Positions 1 to 10,302 of a stretch of DNA of 64,000 nucleotides are shown piece after piece (position 1 is the first letter of the stretch; every line of letters begins with the position of its first letter). The DNA is from Heliocidaris erythrogramma. Lineage: Eukaryota; Echinodermata; Echinoidea; Camarodonta; Echinometridae. The translations under genes were made by a program, and so were the position numbers. The stretch covers positions 46,019,197 to 46,083,196 of the forward strand of contig CM046858.1 of NCBI GenBank assembly GCA_025617745.1, in the 5' to 3' direction. The notes under the pieces are model-generated. The model searched no databases. It was not told the DNA's origin and was given only the letters and a program-made list of their open reading frames with translations.

Positions 1-843
1 ATTTGAAGTAATGATTATTATCAATTATAAAACGGTAAAATACAGCCCCCGATATAGCAGCTGAAGAGCTCCTCGAACGCTGCTGAGATATGTGACGACA
101 CACCCTGGACCAGTCCTGTCTAAGCAGACGATGTCCCATAACATCTTACACATTTTTCAGAGCCTATTTTGTCATCTCCTCTTCACTTATTTCTCTTCCT
201 TCACTAGCGTCAGTCTTAATGTTAGTCTGTTGCCTCACTCTTAACTTCGTGTATGGTATTATTTTGATGAAAAATGCAGCGTTAAAAAAATAAAGGAATC
301 AGTCACTTGTAAACAAAATAAGACGCCATTGTATTTTCAGCTGTTTGCACCGGGGCATGTTCGGCGTTTCAAGAGGGAACGAATACCATCCTGCTATTAT
401 TCGGAGGGCTTTTCAATTTGAAAGTGGGGTTTATTTCATTGATCATTGACCCTTCTCCTATGTATTTACAATCAAACGGTTTTAGCTATCAGAATCAGTT
501 TCACTTTCCCTTTATAATGGTGTGAAATAAGGTCATGTTTAAATACACCAAACTCTTTATAATTTGATAAATAATTGCATTGCAATTACGTTCATTCACT
601 ATAGGACGTCGTCTGCTTAAGCAGGATCGATCCCGAGTGTGACGACATCAAAACATCGCTATATTTCTGGCGAATCCTCGGATATTCCAGATGCTGAGAA
701 GAGCTTTTATTTGTGTTGTTTTTATAATCACCAGATACTCAGTTGACATAAAACTTATAAGATTGCCATCTGTAAGCTTCCCAGTTTCTAGTGATACATT
801 AATTGCCATATTTGTGATTTTCTTTGAATATCTACTTTAACGT
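1..843 (+). repeat. Long dispersed repeat or segmental duplication, copy A
   Basis: This segment aligns base for base with 42241-43082. I count about nine differences (eight substitutions and a one-base indel near 762), so identity is about 99%. Similarity stops abruptly after about 843. The left boundary is unknown because the window begins inside the repeat. No coding frame is evident. The high identity over 840 bp, with unrelated sequence after the break, points to a recent duplication or a young repeat family. Confidence 0.9.
89..649. repeat. Inverted-arm (hairpin-capable) unit inside copy A
   Basis: The arm at 89-136 and the arm at 604-649 are imperfect inverted repeats. The inner part, CTAAGCAGACGATGTCC on the left, pairs with GGACGTCGTCTGCTTAAG on the right, and both arms carry GTGACGACA/TGACGACAT at their outer edges. 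The layout resembles a short non-autonomous DNA transposon of about 560 bp. The duplicated segment is longer than this unit, and I see no clear target-site duplication. Confidence 0.45.
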
Positions 844-1260
844 CAAATTTCTATTTCTATTGTTAGGATTCGCCTTTCCGTAGGAGATAGACTTATAATA
901 TATATACATTCTCACTTTTATTTTGAAATTGTCGGTGTCTGCCTTTTGGAAATTTCAATATGGATTATTACTTTTCATCCCAACTGAATGATAAGAATCT
1001 AAGGTAGCTTACCAAAATGAAGTGGCATGAAATGTAGCATGAAAATGGCAAGATTGTTGGTAATAATGGTAAATTAAAAAGTTGTAATTTGAAATGACAG
1101 TTTTGGCTAATATTATGCCTAATCAAAGTAGTAGAGGTATTTTTATTCGCCCCTGCGATGTGTTTCTAAATTAATGCAGTAAAATAATGATTTTCAACAA
1201 TATTCATTTTGCTTCGCTAAGCTCCCTAACAAATATCAATTCTCACAAAACAAATTATGA
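844..1260. other. AT-rich non-coding stretch
   Basis: I see no open frame, RNA gene or repeat structure here beyond short A/T runs. Confidence 0.5.
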
Positions 1261-1572
1261 AATGAAGATTCTCTGATCTACAATGTCTAACTCACCCATG
1301 ATCAACATACATAATGAAGATTCTCTGATCTACAATGTCTAACTCACCCATGATCAACATACATAATGAAGATTCTCTGATCTACAATGTCTAACTCACC
1401 CATGATCAACATACATAATGAAGATTCTCTGATCTACAATGTCTAACTCACCCATGATCAACATACATAATGAAGATTCTCTGATCTACAATGTCTATCT
1501 CACCCATGATCAACATACATAATAAAGATTCTCTGATCTACAATGTCTAACTCACCCATGATCAACATACAT
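1261..1572. repeat. 52-bp minisatellite, six units
   Basis: Units start at 1261, 1313, 1365, 1417, 1469 and 1521, each beginning AATGAAGATTCTCTGATC (the sixth reads AATAAAG). They are nearly identical, with single changes such as CTAACTC to CTATCTC in the fifth unit. The low divergence indicates recent expansion. Confidence 0.97.
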
Positions 1573-1764
1573 AATAAAGTGCAAAGAACTACACCGAGCA
1601 TGAATGAGGACCTGAGAAAACCCTTCTCAACCCCTTATTCATCTACCATACCCTCACCCAACCCACTTATCACTAATCAATTCCTCTCTCACCATCAAAG
1701 AAAAATCAATCTCTGATTCTCTCTGGGCTGGTACCATCTTCATACTGCTGTCAACACACCCTGT

Positions 1765-1765
1765 C

Positions 1766-1800
<35 letters not shown>

Positions 1801-1801
1801 A
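1765..1801. repeat. CT microsatellite
   Basis: An almost pure (CT)n tract. The serine/arginine/glutamate-rich open frame over it on the minus strand is a by-product of the repeat. Confidence 0.9.
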
Positions 1802-1939
1802 CTCTTACTCTTGTAGTATAGGAATGTGAGAGTATTGTACTGGTATTTTATTAGAAGACACAGCATTTCACATGTATGCTGCTCTTACTTGCAATTCTCA
1901 TTTTGAAGTAAACAGATCCAAGTATGAACCCATCCACAT

Positions 1940-2193
1940 GGGGTAAACTCGCTATTCATAAGGACCACTTATTAATACTGACCGCTTTCCATAACACGTG
2001 ACTAAATGAATAGCAGTTTTGTATGAATAGCGGTCCTCTATATAGCGAGCAAACCATAGACAAATTACCTCGCTATTCATAAGGACCTCCATTCATAATG
2101 ACCATTATTCATAAGGACCGCTATTCATAACGCGTGTTAAATGAATAGCGGTTTTTTATGAATAGCGGTCCTTATGAACAGCGAGTGGACCCC
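1940..2193. mobile_element. MITE with 27-bp TIRs and internal palindromes
   Basis: The left end (GGGGTAAACTCGCT, 1940 on) matches the reverse complement of the right end (GGGGTCCACTCGCT, ending 2193) at 24 of 27 positions. The flanks 1933-1939 and 2195-2201 both read TCCACAT, a candidate 7-8 bp target duplication. Inside, the motif CGCTATTCATAAGGACC recurs several times in both orientations, so the unit can fold into more than one hairpin. It has no coding capacity. The superfamily is not recognised. Confidence 0.7.
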
Positions 2194-2278
2194 CTCCACA
2201 TTACTGCCACCTGATCACACCAAGACATCTTCAGGTAGATGGATATCATGAATGAGATAGGGTTAAAAAATCCAAGTA

Positions 2279-3041
2279 CAGTCAACCTCGCTTAAGGAGT
2301 CGTAGTAGTAGACGACTTAATAGTCGTTCAAGTCGATGAAAATAAAAAGTCTGAATTTATCCTCATAGACTTACATGTGTTAATCCTATGCCGATTTTTG
2401 TAGGTCGAATACTCCCCTGTATCGATAAAATTGTCAGAACAATACCATTAAAAAGCATTAAATTTACACTGCGCACGTCGCACTAGACGGCGATGTGAAA
2501 TCAATCATTGTCAAAACCGCCACATGCCGATTTGGTTTACAAAAATTCCCCGACTTAGTGCGATCTTCGTGTCCTCTCACGCACTCTCTCGCGCTCTCAT
2601 GTGAAGAACAAAATGTCATGTGTTAAGTCATGTTTGCACGGCCGGCCGGCTGGCCGGCTGGACGGACGCCTTCACGGCCATGTGCATATAAATGGATGTG
2701 CATATAATGGATGTAAGGGAGGATTTAATACATTGGAATTAATCACTGGACGTGTCTGGTTTTATTCTTTATTGTCCAACTTGTGTTGAAGTGTGAAGTG
2801 ATATACTGGGTACATGGAAGGTACAGTACATGTATGTTCTGATTTTCTCGATGTCGGCACAATATAAATCATGGTACATTATGTGACGCGAACTCCCAAA
2901 CCGTCGGGCCGCCGGCCACATCACAGTCCGCACTGCGGCGTCCCTGTGTTATGTATACAATGTACACGTGCAAGTCGAAAATCGCCTAAGTCAACGCATT
3001 TCACTCAGTCCCGTCATTATCGACTTAGGCGAGGTTGACTG
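2279..3041. mobile_element. Pogo/Tigger-like non-autonomous DNA transposon with TA target duplication
   Basis: The termini are CAGTCAACCTCGCTTAAG at 2279 and its inverted counterpart CTTAGGCGAGGTTGACTG ending at 3041. The element is flanked by TA at 2277-2278 and 3042-3043. TA duplication and a CAG-starting TIR of this form are typical of the Tc1/mariner-pogo group. I see no transposase frame; the 62-aa frame at 2601 has no recognisable similarity. Related termini occur at 55065-55222. Confidence 0.75.
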
Positions 3042-3043
3042 TA

Positions 3044-4242
3044 TGAACCCTTCCATACTACCACCACCTGATCACACCAAGATATTTCCTGGTAGATGGA
3101 TGAGATAGGGCTCAAAGATTCATGATGCAGGTTACTTGGGTTACAGGGAGCAACAGATACAAGCCATTTATAGTAAGCAAAATTATCAAGCCTCTTATGT
3201 AGATGGGGAACTTCAATCTTAATTTTTTCCTCAAGAAGCGCTAGCTAGTCTTATATCTCAAGCTCAAACTCAGTCGGCTACTGAAGATGCACCTTTGGTT
3301 ATCTCCAATGAATGATATTCATCCATTAATACTTAAAACCATCTTATTTTTGTTCTAATTAAAAACAATTTTTTTTACTGAATGTTATGAATTACACCCT
3401 CTCTAATTTAAAAGGTGCAAGTGGGTATAACAAATGATTTTAAATGAAACAATTACTATAACAAGATACTATAACACCTCCTTTTTTCATTAAAAACATG
3501 CAATATTTTCAATCACTGCTTACATGTATGACATTTTTTTAAAAATCAATAAAAAGCACTCTTTCCAGAGCAATTAATTTTGATAACATGTAGCTGTGTC
3601 AATGTTATTGCCTTCTACTCCATGAGGTGCTTTTCAACATTAATGTACCATACCATATTCAATATTTTCTTTTCTCTGTTAAAGAAATAAATGTTCTTCA
3701 AAAAGCTTCTTTTTTTTTCCTCCACATGTGCTGGTAGTCATGGTTCACTCTAGATATTTCATATCCTTCAAATAATTTGTCACACTCTATTCATGGTAGC
3801 AGCACAAAGTTATTGTATACTGCCCTCATTCAGTGAAGACAAGAAAAGCTATATTTCTTGCTTTGGCTACTTGCAGTATATGCTTTCATATATCAATGGC
3901 AGGGAAACAATAAAAATGCTTGAAAAATGCTTTAGTCCATGCTTCCTAAGGAGCATAACACACAGCAACTATGTAACTTTTGTTAAAAAATGTAGACAGA
4001 TAATATACCTGTCTACAAAAACAGCCTAATTTAAGTCAACATAAAAACCTGATTTGTTGGTACATTAAATGAGTGATAGCAGGATTCTTGTTAAGTAGTC
4101 ATTTCAAATACACAATAACTGTATAAATCTCATAATGATCTGTTTTTCTGAAAATTGATAAATTACATAAAGATCCAGAACATTAAATTCATTATATAGT
4201 TTACATATTATTAACATTAAACTTATAATGATAAATAAAGCT
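3044..4242. other. AT-rich unique sequence
   Basis: 3042-3125 repeats host sequence also found around 1922-1939 plus 2195-2275 (TGATCACACCAAGA, GGTAGATGGA, GAGATAGGG), so the two upstream transposons sit in or between tandem copies of a roughly 90-bp host segment. The remainder has no convincing gene; the 78-aa frame at 3793 is unsupported. Confidence 0.5.
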
Positions 4243-4438
4243 AATATGTAAAATCAGCACTGATTTTCTTATTTACTATATAAATCTATATACCTACCTA
4301 TTATGCCTGTAGTCTTGACTACGGGACCCCTTCGAGAATTTAACACACATGCGTCACAATATTGTGCGCACCCCCCGTAATCCTATTGTCCCCTTCGCCA
4401 CTCACGCGCGTCAACACGCTACGGCCATCTTCCTCTTT
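4243..4438. repeat. DIRS copy 1 left ITR
   Basis: From about 4288 inward this is the inverse of the right end of the element (10134-10302). The outermost 45 bp (GTAAAATCAGCACTG...) is unique to the left tip and is reproduced inverted in the ICR. Confidence 0.9.
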
Positions 4439-4497
4439 TGCGAGCAATCCCAAATAGAAACATGTTGCTTGCAAGGAGCGGGGAAGGAGGGAGGGTC

Positions 4498-4592
4498 ATA
4501 GGTAGGTATATAGATTTATATAGTAAATAAGAAAATCAGTGCTGATTTTACAAATTTACTGCAATAAATCATATATACCTACCTATTATGCC
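4498..4592. repeat. DIRS copy 1 internal complementary region
   Basis: The first half is the reverse complement of the left tip (ends CTGATTTTAC) and the second half that of the right tip (AAATTTACTGCAATAAATC...). They meet at the point expected for a circle junction of the two ends. In DIRS elements this region serves as the template that completes the termini. It lies just downstream of YR, its usual location. Confidence 0.9.
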
Positions 4593-4659
4593 AGACCAGC
4601 GCCAACTCAAAGACCGGGAGGCATGTTTCGAGCGGAAGGAAATAGGATTACACCAAAGA

Positions 4660-5634
4660 CTACAAAGAAGACACAGCGGCCTTCAAGGTGGCTGACGCAA
4701 ACAAAGCTTCACCTGCGGGAATATCCCTAAGGTAGCAAGAAATGAAGGAATTGGGCGAACGCCAATAAGCAGCCTTCAAAATATCAACAAGCGCCACACC
4801 TTGAAACAGAGCCCAAGAAGTGCTGACACTACGAGTATCATGAGCACGAAGCTTACTGTCGGATAAAAGAGCCTCTGTGCCAGCGGCCCTAATAGCTTCA
4901 ACGATCCATCTAGAAATGGAATCAAGAGAGGCAGGAGAAAAAGGCTCTCTAGTGATCAGGAACAACTGATCATCCTTACGATAAGACTTAGTCTTATCAA
5001 TATACCATTTGAGAGCCCTAACAGGACACCAAACTTTGTCCTCACGCACCGAAGAAAAGTCAGAAAGCGGACAAAGAAAAATCTCAACAGGACCGGAGGT
5101 AGCTGTCTGATTCTTGGCAACGAAAGAAGCCCTAGGAATCAACCTAACACCTTTTCTCTCCCAGCGAACATGACCAGGAGTAAGACAGAGAGCATGAAGA
5201 GTACTGCGCCTCTGCCCAGAGGCAATAGCTACCAAAAAGAGCGTCTTAACCGTAAGATGATGAAGCGAAGCTTCACCTAACGGTTCAAAAGGAGGTTTCG
5301 CCAAGGCCTCCAGGACCTTAGGCAGACTCCAAGACGGCACTAACTTAGAAAACGAAGGTCGTTTCAGAAAGAACGAACGAATCAAACCACTTAGTAGCGG
5401 GGAATTGGAAATCCCCGAACCATCCGAAAAACCCGAATGAATGGCCCCGATCGCCGAACGGTAGCCTCGGATAGTAGAAATAGACCTCCCTTTGTCAAAT
5501 AACGAGATTAAGAAATCCGCAATTGAACCAATAGGAGCCTTAGAAGGGGTTTGATTTCTCTCTTTGCACCAAAGGAAAAAGACCGAGAGACGGGAATTGT
5601 AAATTTCCCTAGTAGAAACCCTACGACTGGACAT
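4660..5634 (-). CDS. DIRS tyrosine recombinase, copy 1
   Basis: A 324-aa frame if read from the ATG at 5634, open to its stop. It catalyses integration of the circular DIRS DNA. It contains an N-terminal SAM-like segment (VSTREIYNSRLSVFF), the first catalytic Arg in GQRRSTLHAL, the HDTR box, and the C-terminal Trp/Tyr pair in AAYWRSPNSFISCYLRD. The ATG overlaps the upstream stop codon as TAATG. A 14-bp deletion upstream fuses this frame to the RT/RNase H frame, so the frame runs on unbroken to 7200, but that fusion is a mutation product. The frame also reads YR-like for some residues upstream of the ATG, so the native start is uncertain. Confidence 0.85.
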   Translation of the reverse strand: MSSRRVSTREIYNSRLSVFFLWCKERNQTPSKAPIGSIADFLISLFDKGRSISTIRGYRSAIGAIHSGFSDGSGISNSPLLSGLIRSFFLKRPSFSKLVPSWSLPKVLEALAKPPFEPLGEASLHHLTVKTLFLVAIASGQRRSTLHALCLTPGHVRWERKGVRLIPRASFVAKNQTATSGPVEIFLCPLSDFSSVREDKVWCPVRALKWYIDKTKSYRKDDQLFLITREPFSPASLDSISRWIVEAIRAAGTEALLSDSKLRAHDTRSVSTSWALFQGVALVDILKAAYWRSPNSFISCYLRDIPAGEALFASATLKAAVSSL

Positions 5635-7330
5635 TAAAAAGTCCGCGGCTCTATCAGAGAGACCCGACTGTCTTGCAGATTCCCTGACAGGGGCCAAGCA
5701 GTCAAATGAAGAGACTCCGGATTGTGGTGAAGAATCCCCAATAGGGGCTGTAACACCAGATCCGCTCTTAACGGGAGAACTAACGGTTGAGCCCTTAGAA
5801 GGCTCATAAGTTCCGGAAACCAATTCCTCCTGGGCCAAAAGGGAGCTATCACAAGCACCCTCGCCCGATCTTCCCTGATTTTCCGCAAGACACGCGGAAT
5901 CAGTTGGAAGGGAGGAAAGGCGAATCCCTGAAGGTTCTCCCAGCTGAGGGAGAAAGCATCGAGAGCCCATGCTCCCTGATCGCGAACACGGGAGCAATAC
6001 TTCGGCAGCTGGTGATTTAGCACCGACGCAAATTGGACCTAGGCAACTGCGAATGCGGCAAAATACTTCCGGATGGAGCATCCATTCCGATGGAAGATAC
6101 CTGCCCCGGGACAGAAAATCCGCAAAGAGGTTTTCCCGACCGGGGATGAAAGAGGCCACGGGTGTGATTGCCATGCGACGACACCACCTCCACAGCTGAG
6201 CTGCTAGGGCATTCAGGGCAACCGAACGAGTGCCTCCCTGCCGATTGATATATGCCGCCACAGTAACATTGTCCGTGAGAATCAGAACCGAACGACTGAG
6301 AAGTCGACTTCTGAAATGGAGCAAGGTCAACAGAACTGCCATAAACTCCAGGACATTGATATGAGGAAGAGTCCCAAGATGAGACCAATCCCCCGCAACC
6401 GTGCTGCCGTTGCAGTGTCCTCCCCACCCCAACCGAGAGGCGTCCGTCGAAACCGATATCGACGGAAGAGGGGCAGAGAAGGACCTGCCTCGCGCGAGAA
6501 ACACCTCGCTCGTCCAACAAGCGAGAAGAGACTTGATCTTTACTGGTACTGGAATCCAGACCAAAAGAGAGTCTATTCCCGGCTTTAAGAACCTGAGGAG
6601 ATGTCTCCGAAAGGGTCTCATGAGGAGCCGGCAGTCCTCTAAAACATCGACTAGACTGGCTAGATAACCTAGAAACTGAAGCCACTGTCTGGCCGAGACT
6701 CTTCTGGCCAGCAAGAGCTTGCGAGCCGCAGAGACAATGGTGAGAATCCTGTCTCGACTGGGCCGAGCTAACTGATTCCTTATGTCTAACACCGCCCCCA
6801 GAAAAACTGGGCTGCGAGTGGGGACTAACTCTGACTTTTCCCAATTTATTAGGAAACCTAAGTCTTGAGTAAGAGAGACTAGCAACGAGTCTCGTCCAAC
6901 AAACGATCGCGCGACTCCGCAAGGAGAAGCCAATCGTCCAGGTAACAGAACAACCGCAGGCCGCGACGCCTCAGAAAGGCCGCTAGCACCGCTACAACTT
7001 GAGTAAAAACCCGAGGGGCCGGGCGCAGCCCGAAGGGAAGAGCCCGAAACCGGTAAGTCTCCGAGAGGAAGGAGAACCCCAGAAGATCGCGAGATGCGCG
7101 ATGAATGGGAATGTGAAAGTACGCGTCCTTGAGATCTATCGAGACCGCGTAGTCTTCCCTTTTGATCAACGGAAGAATGGAGGCAAGAGTCTCCATACAA
7201 AAATGAACCGGAGGAATAAATTTGTTTATCCTCTTTAGGTTCAGTATCAAACGAAGTTTTCCCGAGCGCCTGGGAATAACAAAAGTCGGAGAAAGGGAAA
7301 AAGGACAGCCTGTGAGGTGTCCAAGTTCCT
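5634..7330 (-). pseudogene. DIRS RT/RNase H/methyltransferase-like ORF, copy 1 (broken)
   Basis: The region encodes reverse transcriptase (SIDLKDAYF, catalytic YLDD), RNase H (TDASRLGWGG, NVLEFMAV, LTDN, ADFLSR) and the Dam-like methyltransferase region usual in DIRS pol (FPPF). Two lesions break it. A single-base loss near 6880, compared with copy 2, ends the first RT frame soon after YLDD. A 14-bp deletion near 6033 removes part of the RNase H-MT linker and moves the frame into that of YR. The N-terminal RT residues seen in copy 2 are absent beyond about 7330 because of the chimeric junction. Not expected to be functional. Confidence 0.88.
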
Positions 7331-7406
7331 ATAGCACCTCCGGGGAGCGGGGCGGACAGATCTATGAAGAAACCGTCTCGTCCGCCCGCTGCCTGAACCC
7401 AAGCAA

Positions 7407-8180
7407 AGTCGAACCCTGCGCGCGGGTTGACTAAAAGTCAGGGAAAGTTTAGAACAAAGCAATCGCTTCTACCCCACAAAGGGAGAGCAACTAAGGCTCT
7501 GCCTGCCCCAGCGATTCGGAGACCGAAGCTAGAGAGGCCGCTTCCAAAACTGGATCCGCCTGAAAAGATCGTGACAAAGAATCACGAACAAAGGCCGAAA
7601 CGGTCGGATTCACGCATGAACCGCCATAAGCCTCCTCACCCGACGGAGCCCCAAGGCTGCGAGACTAGGAGGCTCATGTGATCTCATCACAGACAAAGAA
7701 GAATAAACCATAAAAGGCTAATTAGTCTCGATGTCCGACCCAAAAAAGGGACAAGAGCAGGGGATGTGAATCCTGGTACAAGGAACCAACCCTGAGTCTG
7801 GGCAAAGCCCATCTCACACTGAACATCTCAGCTTGAGAAACCGAAGGGTTAGCTAAACCCGATGGGCAAGAGGCAGACAAAGCCTTGCCTCTTTTAGCCC
7901 CTTCCCTAGGCTTCTGATTGGCCCAAGAAGAGCCTAAGTCGAAACCCGCTTTTCAGAGCGTTTATCCGGTTTCGTTCGGATCCCCGAAGCCCTTCGGGAA
8001 CACGAACCGAACCCTCCACTGAGGGACGCTCACCTCCCTTTATGGGAGAAGTGCGCTGAGGGTATTGAACCCAAAGACGCGCACCAATTACCCATATCGG
8101 CCGAGCAAGGAGATGCAACAGCCATGGGCCGGACGCCAAGGCGCCCAGACTCAGCAGAAATCCCGCTGCTTAAAACGCGA
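7407..8180 (-). pseudogene. Diverged gag-like block at the chimeric junction, copy 1
   Basis: This block begins and ends at the same motif (AAGTCGAACCCTGCGCGCGG at about 7406 and 8180). It is recognisably similar to the adjacent gag N-terminal half (8181-8900) but strongly diverged and full of stops. It takes the place of the gag C-terminus and RT N-terminus found in copy 2 at about 21310-22297. It looks like gag sequence of a related DIRS subfamily joined by recombination or template switching. Copy 3 has the same block at 34413-35170. Confidence 0.75.
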
Positions 8181-9712
8181 AGTCGAACCCTGCGCGCGGG
8201 TTGACTGAACTCCAGGGCGATATTTGGACAACAAAACAATCGCTTCCACTCCACAGAGATTGAGCGATTGAGACTCCGCCTGCCCAAGCGATTCGGGAAC
8301 CGAAGCTTGAGAGGACGCATCCAAATCTGGTTCCACCCGAGTGGAATGAGACAAAGGAACGTTAACAAAGGCCTCCGCAGGCGGGTCCCCGCATGGCTCA
8401 CCAACAGTCTCCTCGCCCGGCGGAGCCCCAAGGGCCGCGGGAGTAGGAGGCACATGCGAATCAGTCTCAGACAAAGAGGAATCAAACACAAAAGGTTGAT
8501 TAGTCTCAAAGTCAGACCCCTGAATAAGGACAGAAGTCAGGGTTGAAGTAGCCGGTACAAAGGACCAACCCTGATTCTGAGCAAAAGCCCGCATCATGCT
8601 GAACATGTCAGCTTGAGAGGAGCTAGCTGGGTTAGCCAGGCCAGACGGGCAAGAGGCCGGCAAAGCCTTGCCACTTTATGCCTTCTTCTTGGCCTTTTTC
8701 TTGGCTGGCTCGACAAGAGTCGTAGCCGAAACCCTTTTGTTAGAACGCTTAATCGGATTCATTCGGATCTCCGAAGCCACTTCGGAAACACGAACCGATC
8801 CCTCCGCGGAGGGACGTTCACTTCCCAAAAAGGGATTGGAGCGCTCATGGCGTAAGCCTAGAGAATCGCCCAAATCACCCATATTGGCTAAGCAAGAGGA
8901 TGCAGTAGCCATGGGTTGGGAGCTAAAAGCTCCCAGTGCGTGGGCAGACCGAGATGACTCGGTATGTGCCCGATGACTACTAAAGGCATGTGAACCCACT
9001 ATTGGACCGCTCGAAAGCGGCAATAGGGGAGCACTAGTAGTCACGCACTCAGGTGAAAACACCTGTTGCTCCGAAGAGCGTCCATAATTGTTAGCTCGAG
9101 CATTCCCATCAGCTGGCAACTGAGACAGCCCAGAAAGTACTCGTTCCCCCATATGGCGTTTGCCGGGGGCTAGGGTTTGTGAACCCAGACCAACATTGTT
9201 AGCTCGAGCATTCCCATTAGCTGGCAACTGAGACAGCCCAGAAAGTACTCGTTCCCCCATATGGCGTTTGCCGGGGCTAGGGTTTGAGAACCCAGACCAA
9301 CATGGACTAAGCCCGTGGGTTGCCCTGCAGTAGTGGGGCGCGTCTCCCCTAACGGATCAGAGCGAGTGAACGCTACCGTACGGGAAACAACAGCCCCCCC
9401 CTCTGGTCTCAGCGACCGGGGGATTGGATTCGAGATATCCAAACCACTAGAATCTGACGTCACCCACCCCGAAACCACAGGCTTCGGAGTTGACAATCCC
9501 GATTCAGTTAACGCCACCCGTCCCGAAGCCGCAAGCTCCGAAACTGGCAAACTCTGCAAGGGAACACCACTAGGCAACTTACCTTTAGCCCTCCTCCCTC
9601 CCCCGCGTACCGCTGTACTCGGGGAAGTTCTGGAAGGCCGAGTTGTCTTGCTAGACAACTCTTCGGAAGAAGCAGGTCTCCTTGACCCAGCTGCTTCTTC
9701 TTCCGAATTCAT
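8181..9712 (-). pseudogene. DIRS gag-like ORF, N-terminal part, copy 1
   Basis: Starts at MNSEEEAAGSRRPASSEE (9712). It reads through the C8 tract near 9394, which stays in frame here, and then meets a G4/G5 length change near 9270 that shifts the frame before MGERVLSGLSQLP. A 108-bp in-frame tandem duplication (9088-9195 and 9196-9303) doubles a 36-residue unit. A lysine-rich nuclear-localisation-like stretch (KKKAKKKA) follows. The frame stops shortly after STRAQGSTSR at the chimeric junction, so the RG-rich C-terminus is lost. Confidence 0.8.
9088..9303. repeat. 108-bp tandem duplication within gag, copy 1
   Basis: Two adjacent copies (9088-9195, 9196-9303), each starting TTGTTAGCTCGAGCATTCCC, differ at a few bases. 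They are absent as a duplication from copies 2 and 3, so the event is private to copy 1. The second unit has one G fewer in its CCGGGG run, which breaks the frame. Confidence 0.92.
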
Positions 9713-9726
9713 ACCACTGCAATAAA

Positions 9727-10133
9727 ACAGACAATAAAGTATACTTTCAAAATAAGAAATACTTCAACTGCATGCAGTAAATAAAACTAAAGTTTATTTG
9801 GGAGATACGCACTAAAGAAATTTTCACAGCCTAAAAACCGTAAGAACAAACACCGAACCCGAAGGCTCGGTGACAAACGGAAACACCCGCAAACACAGAA
9901 ATATCTACGTGGGGCTGACCGTGACAGAGAAAAATAAATGCCAAGAAAGGGAATCAAAAAATCCCTTGCAATCGGCAAGAGTGACTAATAAAACACAAAG
10001 TACTATAATCTAAACGAATATAGGTACCTAAAAGTGCTTTAACTATGTGAAAAAGCGCACCAAAAAGATACTATACGACCTGATTTCAGGAGCGCTGTGA
10101 CAATACGTCCTAACTCGTCGGGGGCGAGCAAGA
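9727..10133 (-). other. DIRS copy 1 5' untranslated region
   Basis: Non-coding leader between the right ITR and the gag ATG, conserved in copy 2 (23722-24143). Copy 3 lacks about 84 bp of it. No promoter motif can be called with confidence. Confidence 0.6.
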
Positions 10134-10302
10134 AAGAGGAAGATGGCCGTAGCGTGTTGACGCGCGTGAGTGGCGAAGGGGACAATAGGATTACGGGGGG
10201 TGCGCACAATATTGTGACGCATGTGTGTTAAATTCTCGAAGGGGTCCCGTAGTCAAGACTACAGGCATAATAGGTAGGTATATATGATTTATTGCAGTAA
10301 AT
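10134..10302. repeat. DIRS copy 1 right ITR
   Basis: Inverse of 4288-4438. Copy-specific variants (GTGACGCATGTGTGTTAAA) match the left ITR of the same copy exactly, but not those of copies 2 or 3. The outer tip (GATTTATTGCAGTAAAT) is unique to the right end and appears inverted in the ICR. Confidence 0.9.

Larger units (their letters stand above)
4243..10302 (-). mobile_element. DIRS-type retrotransposon, copy 1 (chimeric, defective)
   Basis: About 6.06 kb, bounded by AAT at 4243-4245 and 10300-10302, with no longer target duplication, as expected for tyrosine-recombinase integration. Order on the minus strand: right ITR, gag fragment, diverged gag-like block, RT/RNase H/MT-like region, YR, ICR, left ITR. 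The YR frame is open. The RT region carries a frameshift near 6880 and a 14-bp deletion near 6033, and lacks the RT N-terminus. It shares the gag/RT rearrangement with copy 3, so it is probably non-autonomous. Confidence 0.93.

Noticed and set aside
2601-2789. Possible transposase remnant in the TA-flanked element
   Set aside because: The 62-aa frame has no DDE or helix-turn-helix motif I recognise.
4660-7200. 846-aa RT-RNase H-YR fusion protein in DIRS copy 1
   Set aside because: Comparison with copy 2 shows it arises from an indel near 6880 and a 14-bp deletion near 6033. It is a product of damage, not a native fusion.
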